This document shows positions 26,221-35,774 of a stretch of DNA of 64,000 nt, piece by piece; position 1 is the stretch's first letter; each line of letters begins with the position of its first letter. Origin of the DNA: Gemmata sp. (GTDB taxonomy: Bacteria > Planctomycetota > Planctomycetia > Gemmatales > Gemmataceae); assembly GCA_025055115.1 (NCBI GenBank), contig JANWYJ010000071.1, forward strand, positions 1 through 64,000, in the 5' to 3' direction. The position numbers and the translations under genes were made by a program. The notes under the pieces were generated by a model. It saw only the letters and a list, made by a program, of their open reading frames with translations, ran no database searches and had not been told where the DNA came from.

Positions 26221-27907
26221 GGTCTTCGAGTTTGCCCGAGTGTTGAATGGCCCGCAATAAGCGATAGGCCGAGATGGCGCTGATAATGAAACCGACCGCC
26301 CCAACGATGGAAATGTCGTTCCACAACGGCGGGGCTTTCGCTGCCCAGAGCATGGCAGAACCGACAAACAAGGCACTGATAATCCAACCGAAGACCAAGC
26401 GATTCACCGACGGTTCCAGGTGTCGGTGGCTCAGCTGCACCACCAATTCTTGTCGTTGCAGGCGTCGCAAAAGGTGCCCCACATGCCGGGGGAGTGTGCG
26501 CAGTACGTCGTCCCAATCTTGCAGGGTGCTGAGGAGGCGGTACACGGTGCGTCGGGGCGAGAGGCGTTTCCAAGCGCCGCAACGGCTGTAATCTTCGAGC
26601 AGTTCGACCAGGTTGAAATCGGGGGCCAGCCGCCGACCTGTCCCTTCCAGCATCACCAGCACCCGCAGCAACAACGCCAAGGGTGTTGGCAGCAGGATGT
26701 GGTAGCGGCGAATGGCTTCCGTCAGTTCATTGAGGGCGGTTCCGAGTTGGAACTGTTCCAAAGGCATCCCGTGATAGAACGCGATTTGTTCGGCGACTTC
26801 GCACTCCAAGGCCGCAACATCGAAGCGAAGCGGCACGTCGCCCACTTGGACGATCAATTCTGTCACGGTGGCCGAATCCTTGCGTAGCACCGCGGTGACG
26901 GCGCGGTCGATACGTTCGCGCATCTGGTCGTCGATGCGGCCGACCATGCCGACGTCGATCAGGCCAATCGCCCCGCCGGGGTATTGGGAGCAGGGGCGGA
27001 GGTAGAAGACGTTGCCCGGGTGGGGGTCGGCATGGAACAAGCCGTCGCGGAAGATCATGTCGAGGAAGGCTTTAGCACCACGGCGTGCCAGTTCACCCAG
27101 ATTGCCGCCGGCGGCCGTGATCGCCTCCGCTTGACTGAAGGGGATACCGTCGAACCATTCCATCGTCAACACGCGACGACTCGAAAGGTGCGGATGCGGC
27201 TCGGGGAAGCGGATACTTGGGTTCTCTTTGAAAGTATTGCGGAACAGTTGCAAATGCCGCAATTCGCGGCAGAAATCGAGTTCACGCCATAAGACCCGTT
27301 CAAACTCAGCCACAACCGCCACCGGCCGGTAGGGGCGAAATTCCGGCAGATAGTGTTCGGCGAGGAAAGCCAATTCGTGGAGAATGGCCAAATCATCTTC
27401 GATCCGTCGCGCAATGTCGGGGTGTTGGACCTTCACCGCCACCTTGCGACCATCGGGGAGGATGGCCCGATGCACCTGCCCGATACTGGCCGAGGCCACG
27501 GGTTGGGGTTCGAAGTGTTTGAAGAGTTGCTCCAGCGGGCGGCCGAGTTCGGCCTCGATCGTGGCTCGAGTAGCCTCGAAGGGGTCGGCCGGAACGTGGG
27601 ATTGTAGCTGCGCCAATTCATCGCCCAAGGCTGGGCCAACGAGGTCGCGTCGGGTGCTAAGGACTTGCCCGAATTTGATGAACGTTGTGCCCAGTTCGGT
27701 CAGCACCAGGCGAATCCGGGTTTCGCGGGAACCTTCGGCGAGTTTCGCCAGCCCCGTGAAGGCCGTCACGCGGCGGACAAAGCGTGAGTCCAAGCGAGCG
27801 AGGGTATCGGCCAGCCCGTATTTCGCTAGGGTGCGGGTAATCTCAATAAGCCGACTGAGGCTGCGGGCCAGTCGGGGAATATCGGTGAGATTGATCACAG
27901 GCACCAA
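26204..27907 (-). CDS. ABC1/UbiB-family atypical kinase
   Basis: This 567-residue member of the UbiB/AarF/ABC1 family has a protein-kinase-like fold and acts in ubiquinone-type quinone biosynthesis or lipid homeostasis. The family signature KFGQ (in TTFIKFGQVLSTRRD) and the alanine-rich loop VASASIGQVH are present, followed by KVAVKVQHPDI, DPHPGNVF and GLIDVGMVGRI. Two C-terminal membrane helices (about 505-525 and 530-550) anchor it. The start could be TTG at 27907 or GTG at 27904; neither has a clear ribosome site. The gene's 3' terminus takes part in a 76-bp-spaced direct repeat. No quinone biosynthesis genes are adjacent, although a UbiD-family gene lies 20 kb away. Confidence 0.9.
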   Translation of the reverse strand: MVPVINLTDIPRLARSLSRLIEITRTLAKYGLADTLARLDSRFVRRVTAFTGLAKLAEGSRETRIRLVLTELGTTFIKFGQVLSTRRDLVGPALGDELAQLQSHVPADPFEATRATIEAELGRPLEQLFKHFEPQPVASASIGQVHRAILPDGRKVAVKVQHPDIARRIEDDLAILHELAFLAEHYLPEFRPYRPVAVVAEFERVLWRELDFCRELRHLQLFRNTFKENPSIRFPEPHPHLSSRRVLTMEWFDGIPFSQAEAITAAGGNLGELARRGAKAFLDMIFRDGLFHADPHPGNVFYLRPCSQYPGGAIGLIDVGMVGRIDDQMRERIDRAVTAVLRKDSATVTELIVQVGDVPLRFDVAALECEVAEQIAFYHGMPLEQFQLGTALNELTEAIRRYHILLPTPLALLLRVLVMLEGTGRRLAPDFNLVELLEDYSRCGAWKRLSPRRTVYRLLSTLQDWDDVLRTLPRHVGHLLRRLQRQELVVQLSHRHLEPSVNRLVFGWIISALFVGSAMLWAAKAPPLWNDISIVGAVGFIISAISAYRLLRAIQHSGKLEDPDEAP

Positions 27908-27988
27908 CAGTTGAGGGAACGTGCTTCCAGTTAAGGGAACGTGCTGCCGAGGGGTTGGCCCCGAGCTTATCGTAGCCGTTCCACAAGA

Positions 27989-28744
27989 CTACGCGAAACG
28001 GTCGAGGTCACGGAGGCGGCGGTCGGCAGCGAAGGTGGGCGCTGGCAGCGTTTCGGCCAGCGCGACAGCTTCGGCCGCGCTGTACTCGCGGCGGGCGAAG
28101 GCTACGGCGCGGAAAACCGGCAGTTTTTTCTGCAGGGCGATGATTTCCCGGCGGGTACGGCCCTGCGGAGCATCGGGCCAACGTCCGGGCTGCTCCGCGA
28201 AGTCAAAAAAGACCGGTACCACCGCGCGGATGTACTGCCAATAACCGGGGTTATCGGTTTGGATGACGAACAGGCCCCCAGGAACCAGCGCGCGATGCAC
28301 CAACGCGAGAAACGATGGGGTGATCAGGCGGCGGTGAATCTGGGCCGGATCATAGTACGGTTGCGGATGATAACAGTGAATTTCTGCGACGGAGTGGGGG
28401 GGGACATGTTTTTCGAGCAGTTCGTGGCCGCCCAACACCGCGAATTTCAAGTTGGTACAACCGCGTTGATTGCCGCGTTTGCGGGCATAGCGAATGACCA
28501 CCGGGAGAATATCCACCCCCAGATGGTCGTGATCGGGCCGGGCGAGGGCCGAACTGATCAGATACCGGCCATTACCGCAGCCAATATCCAGGACCACCGG
28601 CGCCAAGCGGCCAAATAATTCCGGCCAGTGCAGCTGCCCTGCGGGCATGGCCTTGAGCGCGGTTTGGGTCCAGCGGGCCGGCTCGAGAATCACCCCGGGA
28701 AACGGCACACCGAATTCATGTTCAATGGCGGACAGCTTCTTCAT
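27989..28744 (-). CDS. trmB: TrmB-like tRNA (guanine-N7) methyltransferase, divergent
   Basis: This protein has the class-I SAM-binding motif VLDIGCGNGRYL and the order of elements typical of TrmB, which methylates G46 of tRNA. The usual catalytic segment FPDPWPKxRHxKRR is replaced by CYHPQPYYDPAQIHRRL, followed by the conserved FLALVHRALVPGGLFVIQTDNPGY. The family relationship is clear, but the substrate-binding motif is altered, so a changed specificity is possible. The ATG at 28744 is used here. GTGs at 28771 (with AGAGG upstream) and 28816 are alternatives. It is upstream of, and transcribed with, the ubiB-family gene (82 bp gap). Confidence 0.8.
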   Translation of the reverse strand: MKKLSAIEHEFGVPFPGVILEPARWTQTALKAMPAGQLHWPELFGRLAPVVLDIGCGNGRYLISSALARPDHDHLGVDILPVVIRYARKRGNQRGCTNLKFAVLGGHELLEKHVPPHSVAEIHCYHPQPYYDPAQIHRRLITPSFLALVHRALVPGGLFVIQTDNPGYWQYIRAVVPVFFDFAEQPGRWPDAPQGRTRREIIALQKKLPVFRAVAFARREYSAAEAVALAETLPAPTFAADRRLRDLDRFA

Positions 28745-29037
28745 AGGCCCTGGCCGCGGTTCTTTCGTCACACCTGTGACCTCTGGAGGAATGGATTGTG
28801 CATCCGACAGAGCCACCGGCTTGTGGACCGCGTGGCCCCAGCCGTGACCCTCCCGCGTCGGGCTGGCGGATCACCACGGCGGCCCTTTGACACGCTTTTG
28901 CAAGACAGCTCGCTCGCCACCGCCGGTTCGGTTACTACGATATCCGCGAACCGGCGTGCTGGGCAGTGCGTATCATGAATGTCGCGATTCTAGGTAGGTA
29001 GGCTTGCGCCTGCGCGCCGCTGGCTGGAGACTGCCCC

Positions 29038-29970
29038 ATGGCTGAAGACCTCATCGTCGAGACCCGCAGTCTGACGAAGATTTACCGCGACTTCTGGGGC
29101 CGTAAGAAGAAAACGGCCCTCAACGCCCTCGATTTGAAGATTTACCGGGGCGAAATCTTCGGCCTGCTCGGGCCTAATGGCTCCGGCAAAACCACCACCA
29201 TCAAGTTGCTCCTGGGGCTGTTGTTTCCCACCAGTGGGGATGCGTTTGTCTTTGGCGAACCGGCCGCCAAGGTTGAGAAGAACGAACGGATTGGCTACCT
29301 GCCGGAGGAATCGTACCTGTACCGCTTCTTGAATGCCGAAGAAACCCTGGATTTCTACGGGCGGCTGTTCAATATCGACCCGGAAGTCCGCAAAAAACGA
29401 GCCGCGGAACTGATTGAGCGCGTCGGCTTGGCCAACGACAAAAAACGCATTCTCAAGGAGTATTCCAAAGGGATGCGGCAGCGGATCGGCCTGGCCCAAG
29501 CCCTTATCAACGACCCAGAACTGGTTATTCTCGACGAACCCACCTCGGGTCTGGACCCCCTGGGCACCCGTTGGATGAAGGACCTGATTCTTGATCTGCG
29601 GGCACGCGGCAAAACTGTGTTGATGTGCTCACACCGGCTGGAAGACGTTCAAGATGTCTGCGACCGGATCGCCATTCTGTACAACGGCGACCTCCAAACC
29701 TTGGGCAAAGTATCCACTTTGGTGGAAGACGCGGTCCGTGTCGAGGTCCGCGCCCGCGGGGTCAAAGAATCGGCCGAATTGCGCGCCGATTTAGAAGCCG
29801 TTTTCCGCAAACACGGCGGCACGTTGGAAACCATCGGCCACCCGTCCAGTACGCTCGAAGAATTGTTCCTGCGGGTTATTGAAGAATCGAAAGCCCGGCC
29901 CGGGCGTCGCTATCTGCCGCCCGAGGAGAGTAATGCGGCCGCCCTGCCTGCCGCCACGGCGCGGTCGTAA
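29038..29970 (+). CDS. ABC transporter ATP-binding protein
   Basis: This 310-residue ATPase has Walker [10 protein letters not shown] (about residues 45-53), the signature segment [15 protein letters not shown], Walker [14 protein letters not shown] and the switch histidine in [11 protein letters not shown]. The C-terminal extension is like that of drug- and copper-type (NosF/CcmA/Gld) exporters of the ABC-2 class. The ATG at 29038 has GGAGA 7-11 bases upstream. The permease begins 41 bp after its stop and a large anchored protein follows, so the three genes form an operon. The transported substrate is unknown. Confidence 0.9.
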   Translation: MAEDLIVETRSLTKIYRDFWGRKKKTALNALDLKIYRGEIFGLLGPNGSGKTTTIKLLLGLLFPTSGDAFVFGEPAAKVEKNERIGYLPEESYLYRFLNAEETLDFYGRLFNIDPEVRKKRAAELIERVGLANDKKRILKEYSKGMRQRIGLAQALINDPELVILDEPTSGLDPLGTRWMKDLILDLRARGKTVLMCSHRLEDVQDVCDRIAILYNGDLQTLGKVSTLVEDAVRVEVRARGVKESAELRADLEAVFRKHGGTLETIGHPSSTLEELFLRVIEESKARPGRRYLPPEESNAAALPAATARS

Positions 29971-30011
29971 AACTGGCAACTTCCGAGCTAAGCTGTCAAA
30001 GGAATCCCCCG

Positions 30012-32360
30012 ATGTCGGCGCTGTTTGGCATTCTCCAACTCGATCGCGGCGAACCGTGGGGTTACGGTCAAATCCCCGGTTTGATCCAAGCCTGGCTGCA
30101 AGACGCCGGCGGGTTCGCCGCCGTGGGGCTGGCGATTTACTTGGTTTATGCCCTGTCGATTCCCACCGATAAATCGCAATCGGAACGCCTTCGGGTTCCG
30201 GTGTCGCGGTGGATGCTCCTGATGGGGTCTTTGAGCCTGGTCTGTTATGCTCTGACGTTGGTCACGTTCTTTTTGCCGCAAGTGGTGAAACTGGCGGGCC
30301 GCGATATCGTGGTCTTCACCCCCCCGCCACCGCCGCCGCCGCCGGGCGAAACGGCTAAACCGATCCCCCCTGCGCTGCACACCGAGCTACAACCTCTCTT
30401 GCTCTCGGTGGCCGGACTGTTAGCCATCCTGGGCTTGGGCGAACCATTTGCCCGCGACGGGTTCCGCATTCTCCGCCGCAACCTTTCCTTTAACTTCACC
30501 GGGCTGGCCCGCTTCCTGAATACCCTCCGCGGCTATGCCGCCGATCTGCTGACGCCGCGGCGCGTCGTCGCGTTGCTGATCGCGTTGGGCGTGTATGTGG
30601 CGCTTGGCGCGGTCCTGTGGGCCGTCGGTGATGAACGGCTGACCAATATTTGGACAGGTATATTGCTTGTGTCGGTGGGGGTCTTCGTTGGTGCCCTGCT
30701 GCTGTTGATGCTGTTTGAGGCGGAAGGGCCGATTTGGGCGATTGCCAAACTTAGCTTCAAGGAAGCGATCCGCAGCCAAATTCTGTGGATTTTCTTGATC
30801 ATTTTCCTGCCGTTTTTGTTCCCCCTGCAACTGTTCGCTGGGGCCGACTCGAAAGCTTCCGACGAACTGCGGTCGATGACCACCGTGGTGACCGTCATTC
30901 TCAGCTTCCTGGTCTTGGTGCCCGCCATCATTATTGCCTCGTTTGGCATTCCCAACGACATCAAGAATCTGAACATTTTCACCGTGGTCTCCAAACCGAT
31001 AGAACGCTTCGAGATGGTGCTGGGCCGGTTTGTTGGTTATGTCGCGCTGATGACCTTGCTGCTGTTGGCATTAACGGGGGTCAGTCTGGTGCTGATCACC
31101 ACCAGCAACTTTTCCGAGGCGGCGAAAAACGAAACCTACACGGCCCGGGTGCCCTATCGTGGCAAACTGGAGTTCAAAAGCCTTGTCGCCAAGGACCGGC
31201 AGGAGAAGAAGGAGTTTGAAGGCACGAATGTGGGCCGGGAATTCGACTATCGCCGCTACATCGCTGGGGCCGAGAATTCCCCGCAACGGGCGATTTGGCA
31301 CTTCGCCACGGTCCCGGCGGAATTGGCCACGGTCCGCGATCCCAAAAGCGATCGGGTGCGTGTCGAATTCACCTTCGACATCTTCAAAATGACCAAAGGG
31401 GAGCAGAACCGCGGTGCATTTGTCAAATTCCAATTTGTGACTCACAATGCCCCCCTGCTGCAACCCGACAAACAGGCCTTCCAACTGCGCAACGGTGAGT
31501 GGGACTGGGCCAATCCGCAACTCAAAGCCCAATACGAAGCCCGGGCCAAAGAACTGCGCCAACAAGGGATGGGACCGTTGCAAAAAGACGACAACGCCCG
31601 CCCCGGTACCCCCAATTGGGAAGGAGCCAACAGGATCACCGAAGAATTCGGCTACTACGAAATCGCCGGCAAGGAAGTATTCGATTATAAACCGATGAGT
31701 GTCGAAATTCCCGCCGGCTTGATTCGCAATGCCCTGGCCACCCCCGCCGACAAGCTGCCCAAAGATGCTAACGGCCAGCCCCTGCCGCGCTTGAGCATTT
31801 ATGTGAAATGCGAAAGCCCCGGCCAGCTCATTGGGGTCGCTGAACCCGATCTATACTTGCTGCTCAATGAACGGCCGTATTGGTACAACTTTCTCAAGTC
31901 GATGATCGGCCTGTGGTGCCGCTTGTGCATGGTTGTGGGGATTGCTGTGGCCCTAAGTACTTATCTGAGCGGCATTTTGGCACTGCTGGGCACTGGCTGC
32001 ATCTATATCATCGGCTTCTTTACCGATCACCTGAACGATTTGGCCACCAACCGCAATATTGGCGGTCCGTTCCAGAGCCTGTCGCAACTGGTGAAAGCCG
32101 AGCAGCCAACAACGCCGATCTCCGACACGGTGGGCACCAAGGCTCTGCTGTTTGGCGATAAAGGGGCCGCGTGGGTGATTCGCCGCGTCCAGAACATGAT
32201 CCCCGATGTGGAATCGTTCAGCTGGGGGCATTTCGTCGCCGAAGGTTACAACGTCAACGCAGAATACCTGGTGGTGAACGTGATCGTGACGTTCGGTTAC
32301 TTACTGCCCTGGGCGGTCTTGGGGTACTATTTGATGAAATCCCGGGAAGTTGCGGCCTAG
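30012..32360 (+). CDS. ABC-2-type transporter permease, large periplasmic insert
   Basis: This 782-residue membrane protein has about eight membrane helices in its N-terminal half (for example residues 70-95, 183-205, 213-238, 255-275, 290-318 and 337-360). A soluble region of about 270 residues follows (NYFSEAAKNETYTARV... to about 630), and two or more helices near the C-terminus (about 640-700 and 755-775). A proline string (TPPPPPPPPG, near 100) lies in a loop. The ABC-2 permease core with a large extracytoplasmic insertion is known from planctomycete Gld/Nos-like exporters. It follows the ATPase gene closely, so the pair makes the transporter. Confidence 0.8.
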   Translation: MSALFGILQLDRGEPWGYGQIPGLIQAWLQDAGGFAAVGLAIYLVYALSIPTDKSQSERLRVPVSRWMLLMGSLSLVCYALTLVTFFLPQVVKLAGRDIVVFTPPPPPPPPGETAKPIPPALHTELQPLLLSVAGLLAILGLGEPFARDGFRILRRNLSFNFTGLARFLNTLRGYAADLLTPRRVVALLIALGVYVALGAVLWAVGDERLTNIWTGILLVSVGVFVGALLLLMLFEAEGPIWAIAKLSFKEAIRSQILWIFLIIFLPFLFPLQLFAGADSKASDELRSMTTVVTVILSFLVLVPAIIIASFGIPNDIKNLNIFTVVSKPIERFEMVLGRFVGYVALMTLLLLALTGVSLVLITTSNFSEAAKNETYTARVPYRGKLEFKSLVAKDRQEKKEFEGTNVGREFDYRRYIAGAENSPQRAIWHFATVPAELATVRDPKSDRVRVEFTFDIFKMTKGEQNRGAFVKFQFVTHNAPLLQPDKQAFQLRNGEWDWANPQLKAQYEARAKELRQQGMGPLQKDDNARPGTPNWEGANRITEEFGYYEIAGKEVFDYKPMSVEIPAGLIRNALATPADKLPKDANGQPLPRLSIYVKCESPGQLIGVAEPDLYLLLNERPYWYNFLKSMIGLWCRLCMVVGIAVALSTYLSGILALLGTGCIYIIGFFTDHLNDLATNRNIGGPFQSLSQLVKAEQPTTPISDTVGTKALLFGDKGAAWVIRRVQNMIPDVESFSWGHFVAEGYNVNAEYLVVNVIVTFGYLLPWAVLGYYLMKSREVAA

Positions 32361-32411
32361 AGCCGACCGTCGGCGGCCCCGGAGCGCTTCCGGTGACCAG
32401 CCTAGCGGGTG

Positions 32412-32435
32412 AGAAGTCGTAACTTCTTATTTTGT
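32412..32435 (+). terminator. Weak stem-loop after the permease gene
   Basis: AGAAGT (32412-32417) and ACTTCT (32422-32427) pair around CGTA and are followed by TATTTTG. The 6-bp stem is weak, so it may attenuate rather than stop transcription within the operon. Confidence 0.3.
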
Positions 32436-32482
32436 AATAATTTCGCGCCATTTTCCCGACCACTGACGACGGGGAAACTGCC

Positions 32483-34678
32483 ATGAATCCGCTTCAACGC
32501 GCTGCCTCCATCCGCAAGGCCAGTTATCTGGCGGCGATTGTGGTGCTGTTTACCGTCAGTATGGTTTGGCGGGGAACGATTCCCGTGCCCCTGGGCACTT
32601 CCACGGCCAGTGCCGCGCAACCTTTCCGCTGGCTGGCCCAGCACACCATTCAAAGCCAGGCTCAACGGCTCGAATTGTGGGACCTCGACCCCAACGAAAC
32701 CGAAGTCGAGGTCAGCGGCAGTGCCGTCCGCTTGGCTTTGACCGGTTCGCGTGGCTTTGTGGTCACCGCCTTGTGGTTGTCGGCGATTGAGAAGCAAAAA
32801 CGCAACGATTTCCACGAGTTCCAAGACCGCGTCCGCTGGGTCACCAAGCTGCAACCCAACTTCGTGACGCCGTGGATTTTCCAAAGCTGGAACATTGCTT
32901 ATAACGTCTCGGTGGAAATGCAAGGCAGCGGCGACATGTACTACTACATCGTTCGCGGCATTCAGCTGTTGGCCGAAGGGGAACGGCGCAACAAACGCTC
33001 GCCCGATATGCGCTATCAGATCGCGTTCTACTACCAAAACAAATTCGGCGTGGCGGATAATGTTGAAACCCTCCGCTGCCTGTTTGACCTCAGTTGCATG
33101 CCCCCCAGCGAACGTAACCCGGATAACCTCCGCCGCCCCAGTGACGACAATCCGGCCATCAAAGTCGTGGACCGCGACGCCTTCCGCCGCTTCTGCGAGA
33201 AGCATCCGCACTTTGTCCGCCGTGTCCGCGGCAAAGATAACGTCAGCATGGATGCCCGCCAGGCCGCTGAAAAGCTCCGCGCGCCCACCCCAGAGGATGT
33301 CATTCAGTTCCTCGAAGCCAACTACAAAGAACTCCCCTGCCGCTATCGCAAAGATGCCAAAGGCAACTGGACCGACGAACTGGCCGACCCCGAACCCGAT
33401 AAGTATTTCCCCGTTCTCCCGCCGCGCTTCAACGAAGGCCCCGACGAAGCCCACCCCGAAATCGCCACCCTCGACGATGCCTCCTCCCCCGGCGGCTATT
33501 TCTCCGCCTTCAAAGTCGCCCGGGCCTGGTTCACCTACTCCTTGGTGCTGTTGCCGCCGCCACTTAAGGACGAACGCGGCGAACCGATCCCCGGCCCCAC
33601 CCCACCGCCGGGCGTCGGCGGCCACGATCCCTCCAAACACCGCATCCCGCGGCTGCCCATGATGATCATTTTCCGCCAAGGAGCACCCCGCGCCCAAAGC
33701 TATGCGGCTGAAGTGGAACAAAAAGAAGGCTGGTTCGATAATGAAGGCTGGCGCATCGACGATCCCCTCGAACGGCCCGATGAATGGTGGTTCCCCGATG
33801 CCACCCGCTCCCGCCCCTTGGATGTCGTCGTTGGGACCGAACGGCAATGGTCGTATGAAGAGTGGCAACGCGCCGCCGAAATGTGGACACGCCACGGCAA
33901 AGCCAATGCCATGTCGTTGGATGCCGAACAATTGCAACGCTTGCGCGAACTGGCCGGCGACCAAAGCCCGCTGCCACCCACCATGAGCTTCGAACAGATC
34001 AGCGATCCCAACCTGCGCCGCCGCGTCATGGCCGCGACCGCCTTGCAGTATTACCAAACCAACCGCAGTGTGACGAACTTCGGCTACTTCCTCCACGCCG
34101 CCGAAGCCGAAGCCTACACCGTCAACGGCCGACCCATCACCGTGCAGGCCCGCAAACTCCTCTGGCAAGCCGAACGGGCCAAAACCGAACCGATTAAGGC
34201 CCTCCGCCTCTACCAAGAAGGGCTGAAATTGTGGAAGGAAGTTCTCGACAAAAACCCGAAATTCCACCGCCTGCCGCCGCCCGACCGCGGCGACCGCACC
34301 GAAGAAGAAACCTACGAATACGAACTCGGCTACTTCCGTTTGCTTGTCCAACACGATCCGCGCGTCCTGGAACGGGCCAATCAGATCGCCCACACCGCCA
34401 GCGGCCTGATTCCGTTCCTCACCGAACCGTTTGTGAAAGACAACGCCGATCAGATCGACCCCTTGTGGCCCTCAGCCAATAAAGAAGAAATCAAATGGTT
34501 CGTCGTCGAAAATGTCGGCGATGCCGACTTCTCCTCACCCTTTGTCGGCTCGCTGACCCGCGACGGCACCCCGTGGATTCGCGAGGAGATTAAGGAGATG
34601 GTGCGGTCGCGGCAAGGCGTGGGGCGCGCTGGCCGCACACTCACCCCCGCCGACAGCCAAGAACAGCCGAATCGCTAA
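32483..34678 (+). CDS. Hypothetical anchored protein of the ABC operon
   Basis: This 731-residue protein has one N-terminal membrane helix (about residues 14-32, YLAAIVVLFTVSMVW) and a long helical extracytoplasmic part. The segment GSRGFVVTALWLSAIEKQKRNDFHEFQDRVRWVTKLQPNF followed by SWNIAYNVSVEMQG and RGIQLLAEGERRNKRSPDMRYQIAFYYQNKFG has the look of TPR/SEL1-like helical repeats. Between about 270 and 400 it is proline- and acid-rich. Family not recognised. It sits 122 bp downstream of the permease on the same strand, so it probably works with the transporter, perhaps as an accessory or substrate-handling component. Confidence 0.7.
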   Translation: MNPLQRAASIRKASYLAAIVVLFTVSMVWRGTIPVPLGTSTASAAQPFRWLAQHTIQSQAQRLELWDLDPNETEVEVSGSAVRLALTGSRGFVVTALWLSAIEKQKRNDFHEFQDRVRWVTKLQPNFVTPWIFQSWNIAYNVSVEMQGSGDMYYYIVRGIQLLAEGERRNKRSPDMRYQIAFYYQNKFGVADNVETLRCLFDLSCMPPSERNPDNLRRPSDDNPAIKVVDRDAFRRFCEKHPHFVRRVRGKDNVSMDARQAAEKLRAPTPEDVIQFLEANYKELPCRYRKDAKGNWTDELADPEPDKYFPVLPPRFNEGPDEAHPEIATLDDASSPGGYFSAFKVARAWFTYSLVLLPPPLKDERGEPIPGPTPPPGVGGHDPSKHRIPRLPMMIIFRQGAPRAQSYAAEVEQKEGWFDNEGWRIDDPLERPDEWWFPDATRSRPLDVVVGTERQWSYEEWQRAAEMWTRHGKANAMSLDAEQLQRLRELAGDQSPLPPTMSFEQISDPNLRRRVMAATALQYYQTNRSVTNFGYFLHAAEAEAYTVNGRPITVQARKLLWQAERAKTEPIKALRLYQEGLKLWKEVLDKNPKFHRLPPPDRGDRTEEETYEYELGYFRLLVQHDPRVLERANQIAHTASGLIPFLTEPFVKDNADQIDPLWPSANKEEIKWFVVENVGDADFSSPFVGSLTRDGTPWIREEIKEMVRSRQGVGRAGRTLTPADSQEQPNR

Positions 34679-34819
34679 CCCCAAGCCGCACCATCGTGCC
34701 CCCGGCAATGCCCCCACCAGCGCCCCCGGGCACCGACACCAATAGAAACAGTACCAGAGAAACAGTACCAGCCCGCGTCCCGGGGAGTACCCCCCCCGGA
34801 GGGCCTCCGGGCAGCGACA

Positions 34820-34919
34820 CCCCCGCCGCAGCGGTTACCACCAACGCCGGAGTAACTTCTGGTTCGATGGTCAGGACTTGCTCGGGTCGCGACCCCCCGC
34901 CCCAGCGGTTACCAGCAAC
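34820..34919 (+). repeat. Direct repeat pair, 74 bp apart
   Basis: Segments 34820-34845 and 34894-34919 match at 24 of 26 positions (core CAGCGGTTACCA). They lie in the 296-bp gap before the PIG-L gene. A separate doubled AGAAACAGTACCAG word is at about 34744-34773. Confidence 0.75.
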
Positions 34920-34974
34920 CAACCTTTCACCCCGTCAGCACACCAGTATCTTCGAACCATTGCCAGGAACCATC

Positions 34975-35733
34975 ATGACACGCGTTGCCATCGCGATTCT
35001 CGCCCACCCCGATGATGCCGAATTCCTCTGCGCCGGCACCCTCATTCGTCTGCACCAGGAGCACGGCTGGACCATCCATGTGGCCTCGATGACCCCCGGG
35101 GATTGCGGTTCCGCTGAACACAACCCGGAGGAAATTTCTCGCATTCGCCGCGGCGAAGGCAAAGCTGCCGCGCAAACGATCGGGGCCACCTACCACTGCC
35201 TCGAAGAACGCGATTTGCGCGTCATCTACAACGAACCGGCTTTGGAAAAAGTTGTCCGTCTGCTCAATGCCGTTCGCCCCGAAGTCGTCTTCACCCACAG
35301 CCCCGACGATTACCACCTCGACCACGAACAAACCAGTAAAATTGTCCGTGCTGCGACCTTCGCGGCTCCGATCCCGAACTTTCTGTATGGCCGCCATGTT
35401 CACCCGCCGCTCGATCACATCCCGCACCTATACTATTGTGATCCGCTCGAAGGTGTGGATGCCTTCGGCCAACCGATTGCTCCCGGCTTCCGCATCGACA
35501 TCAGCGCGGTGATCGCCACCAAAGCCCGGATGTTGGAATGTCATGAAAGCCAGCGGGCGTGGTTACGCAAACACCACGGGGTCGATAATTTGGTGGAGTC
35601 GATGCAACAGTGGGCGGCAACCCAAGGCCGCGCTGCTGGTGTGGCATTCGCCGAAGGCTTCCGCCAACACCTCGGCCATAGCTATCCGAAAAACAACCTT
35701 CTCACGGAACTGCTCGGCCACGCCGGGGCATAA
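34975..35733 (+). CDS. PIG-L (LmbE) family deacetylase
   Basis: This 252-residue PIG-L-fold enzyme is a zinc-dependent deacetylase of N-acetylglucosamine-type substrates. The N-terminal motif AHPDDAEF supplies the first zinc ligands and HSPDDYHLDHEQTS the second set. Its length and ending match the BshB1 branch, which deacetylates GlcNAc-malate in bacillithiol synthesis, but no bshA or bshC is nearby, so that role is a suggestion. The ATG at 34975 follows an AGGAA site; an upstream in-frame extension is low-complexity and not conserved. It is convergent with the CRISPR operon, 41 bp between stop codons. Confidence 0.9.
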   Translation: MTRVAIAILAHPDDAEFLCAGTLIRLHQEHGWTIHVASMTPGDCGSAEHNPEEISRIRRGEGKAAAQTIGATYHCLEERDLRVIYNEPALEKVVRLLNAVRPEVVFTHSPDDYHLDHEQTSKIVRAATFAAPIPNFLYGRHVHPPLDHIPHLYYCDPLEGVDAFGQPIAPGFRIDISAVIATKARMLECHESQRAWLRKHHGVDNLVESMQQWAATQGRAAGVAFAEGFRQHLGHSYPKNNLLTELLGHAGA

Positions 35734-35774
35734 CGGGCGACCATCGGTACAGCGACAAACCGGCACTCAACCTT

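Noticed and set aside
32402-34393. 663-residue minus-strand frame opposite the anchored protein
   Set aside because: The plus-strand frame has a membrane anchor, a good start and the operon context. The antisense frame is Gly/Phe/Ala-rich with no recognisable domain.
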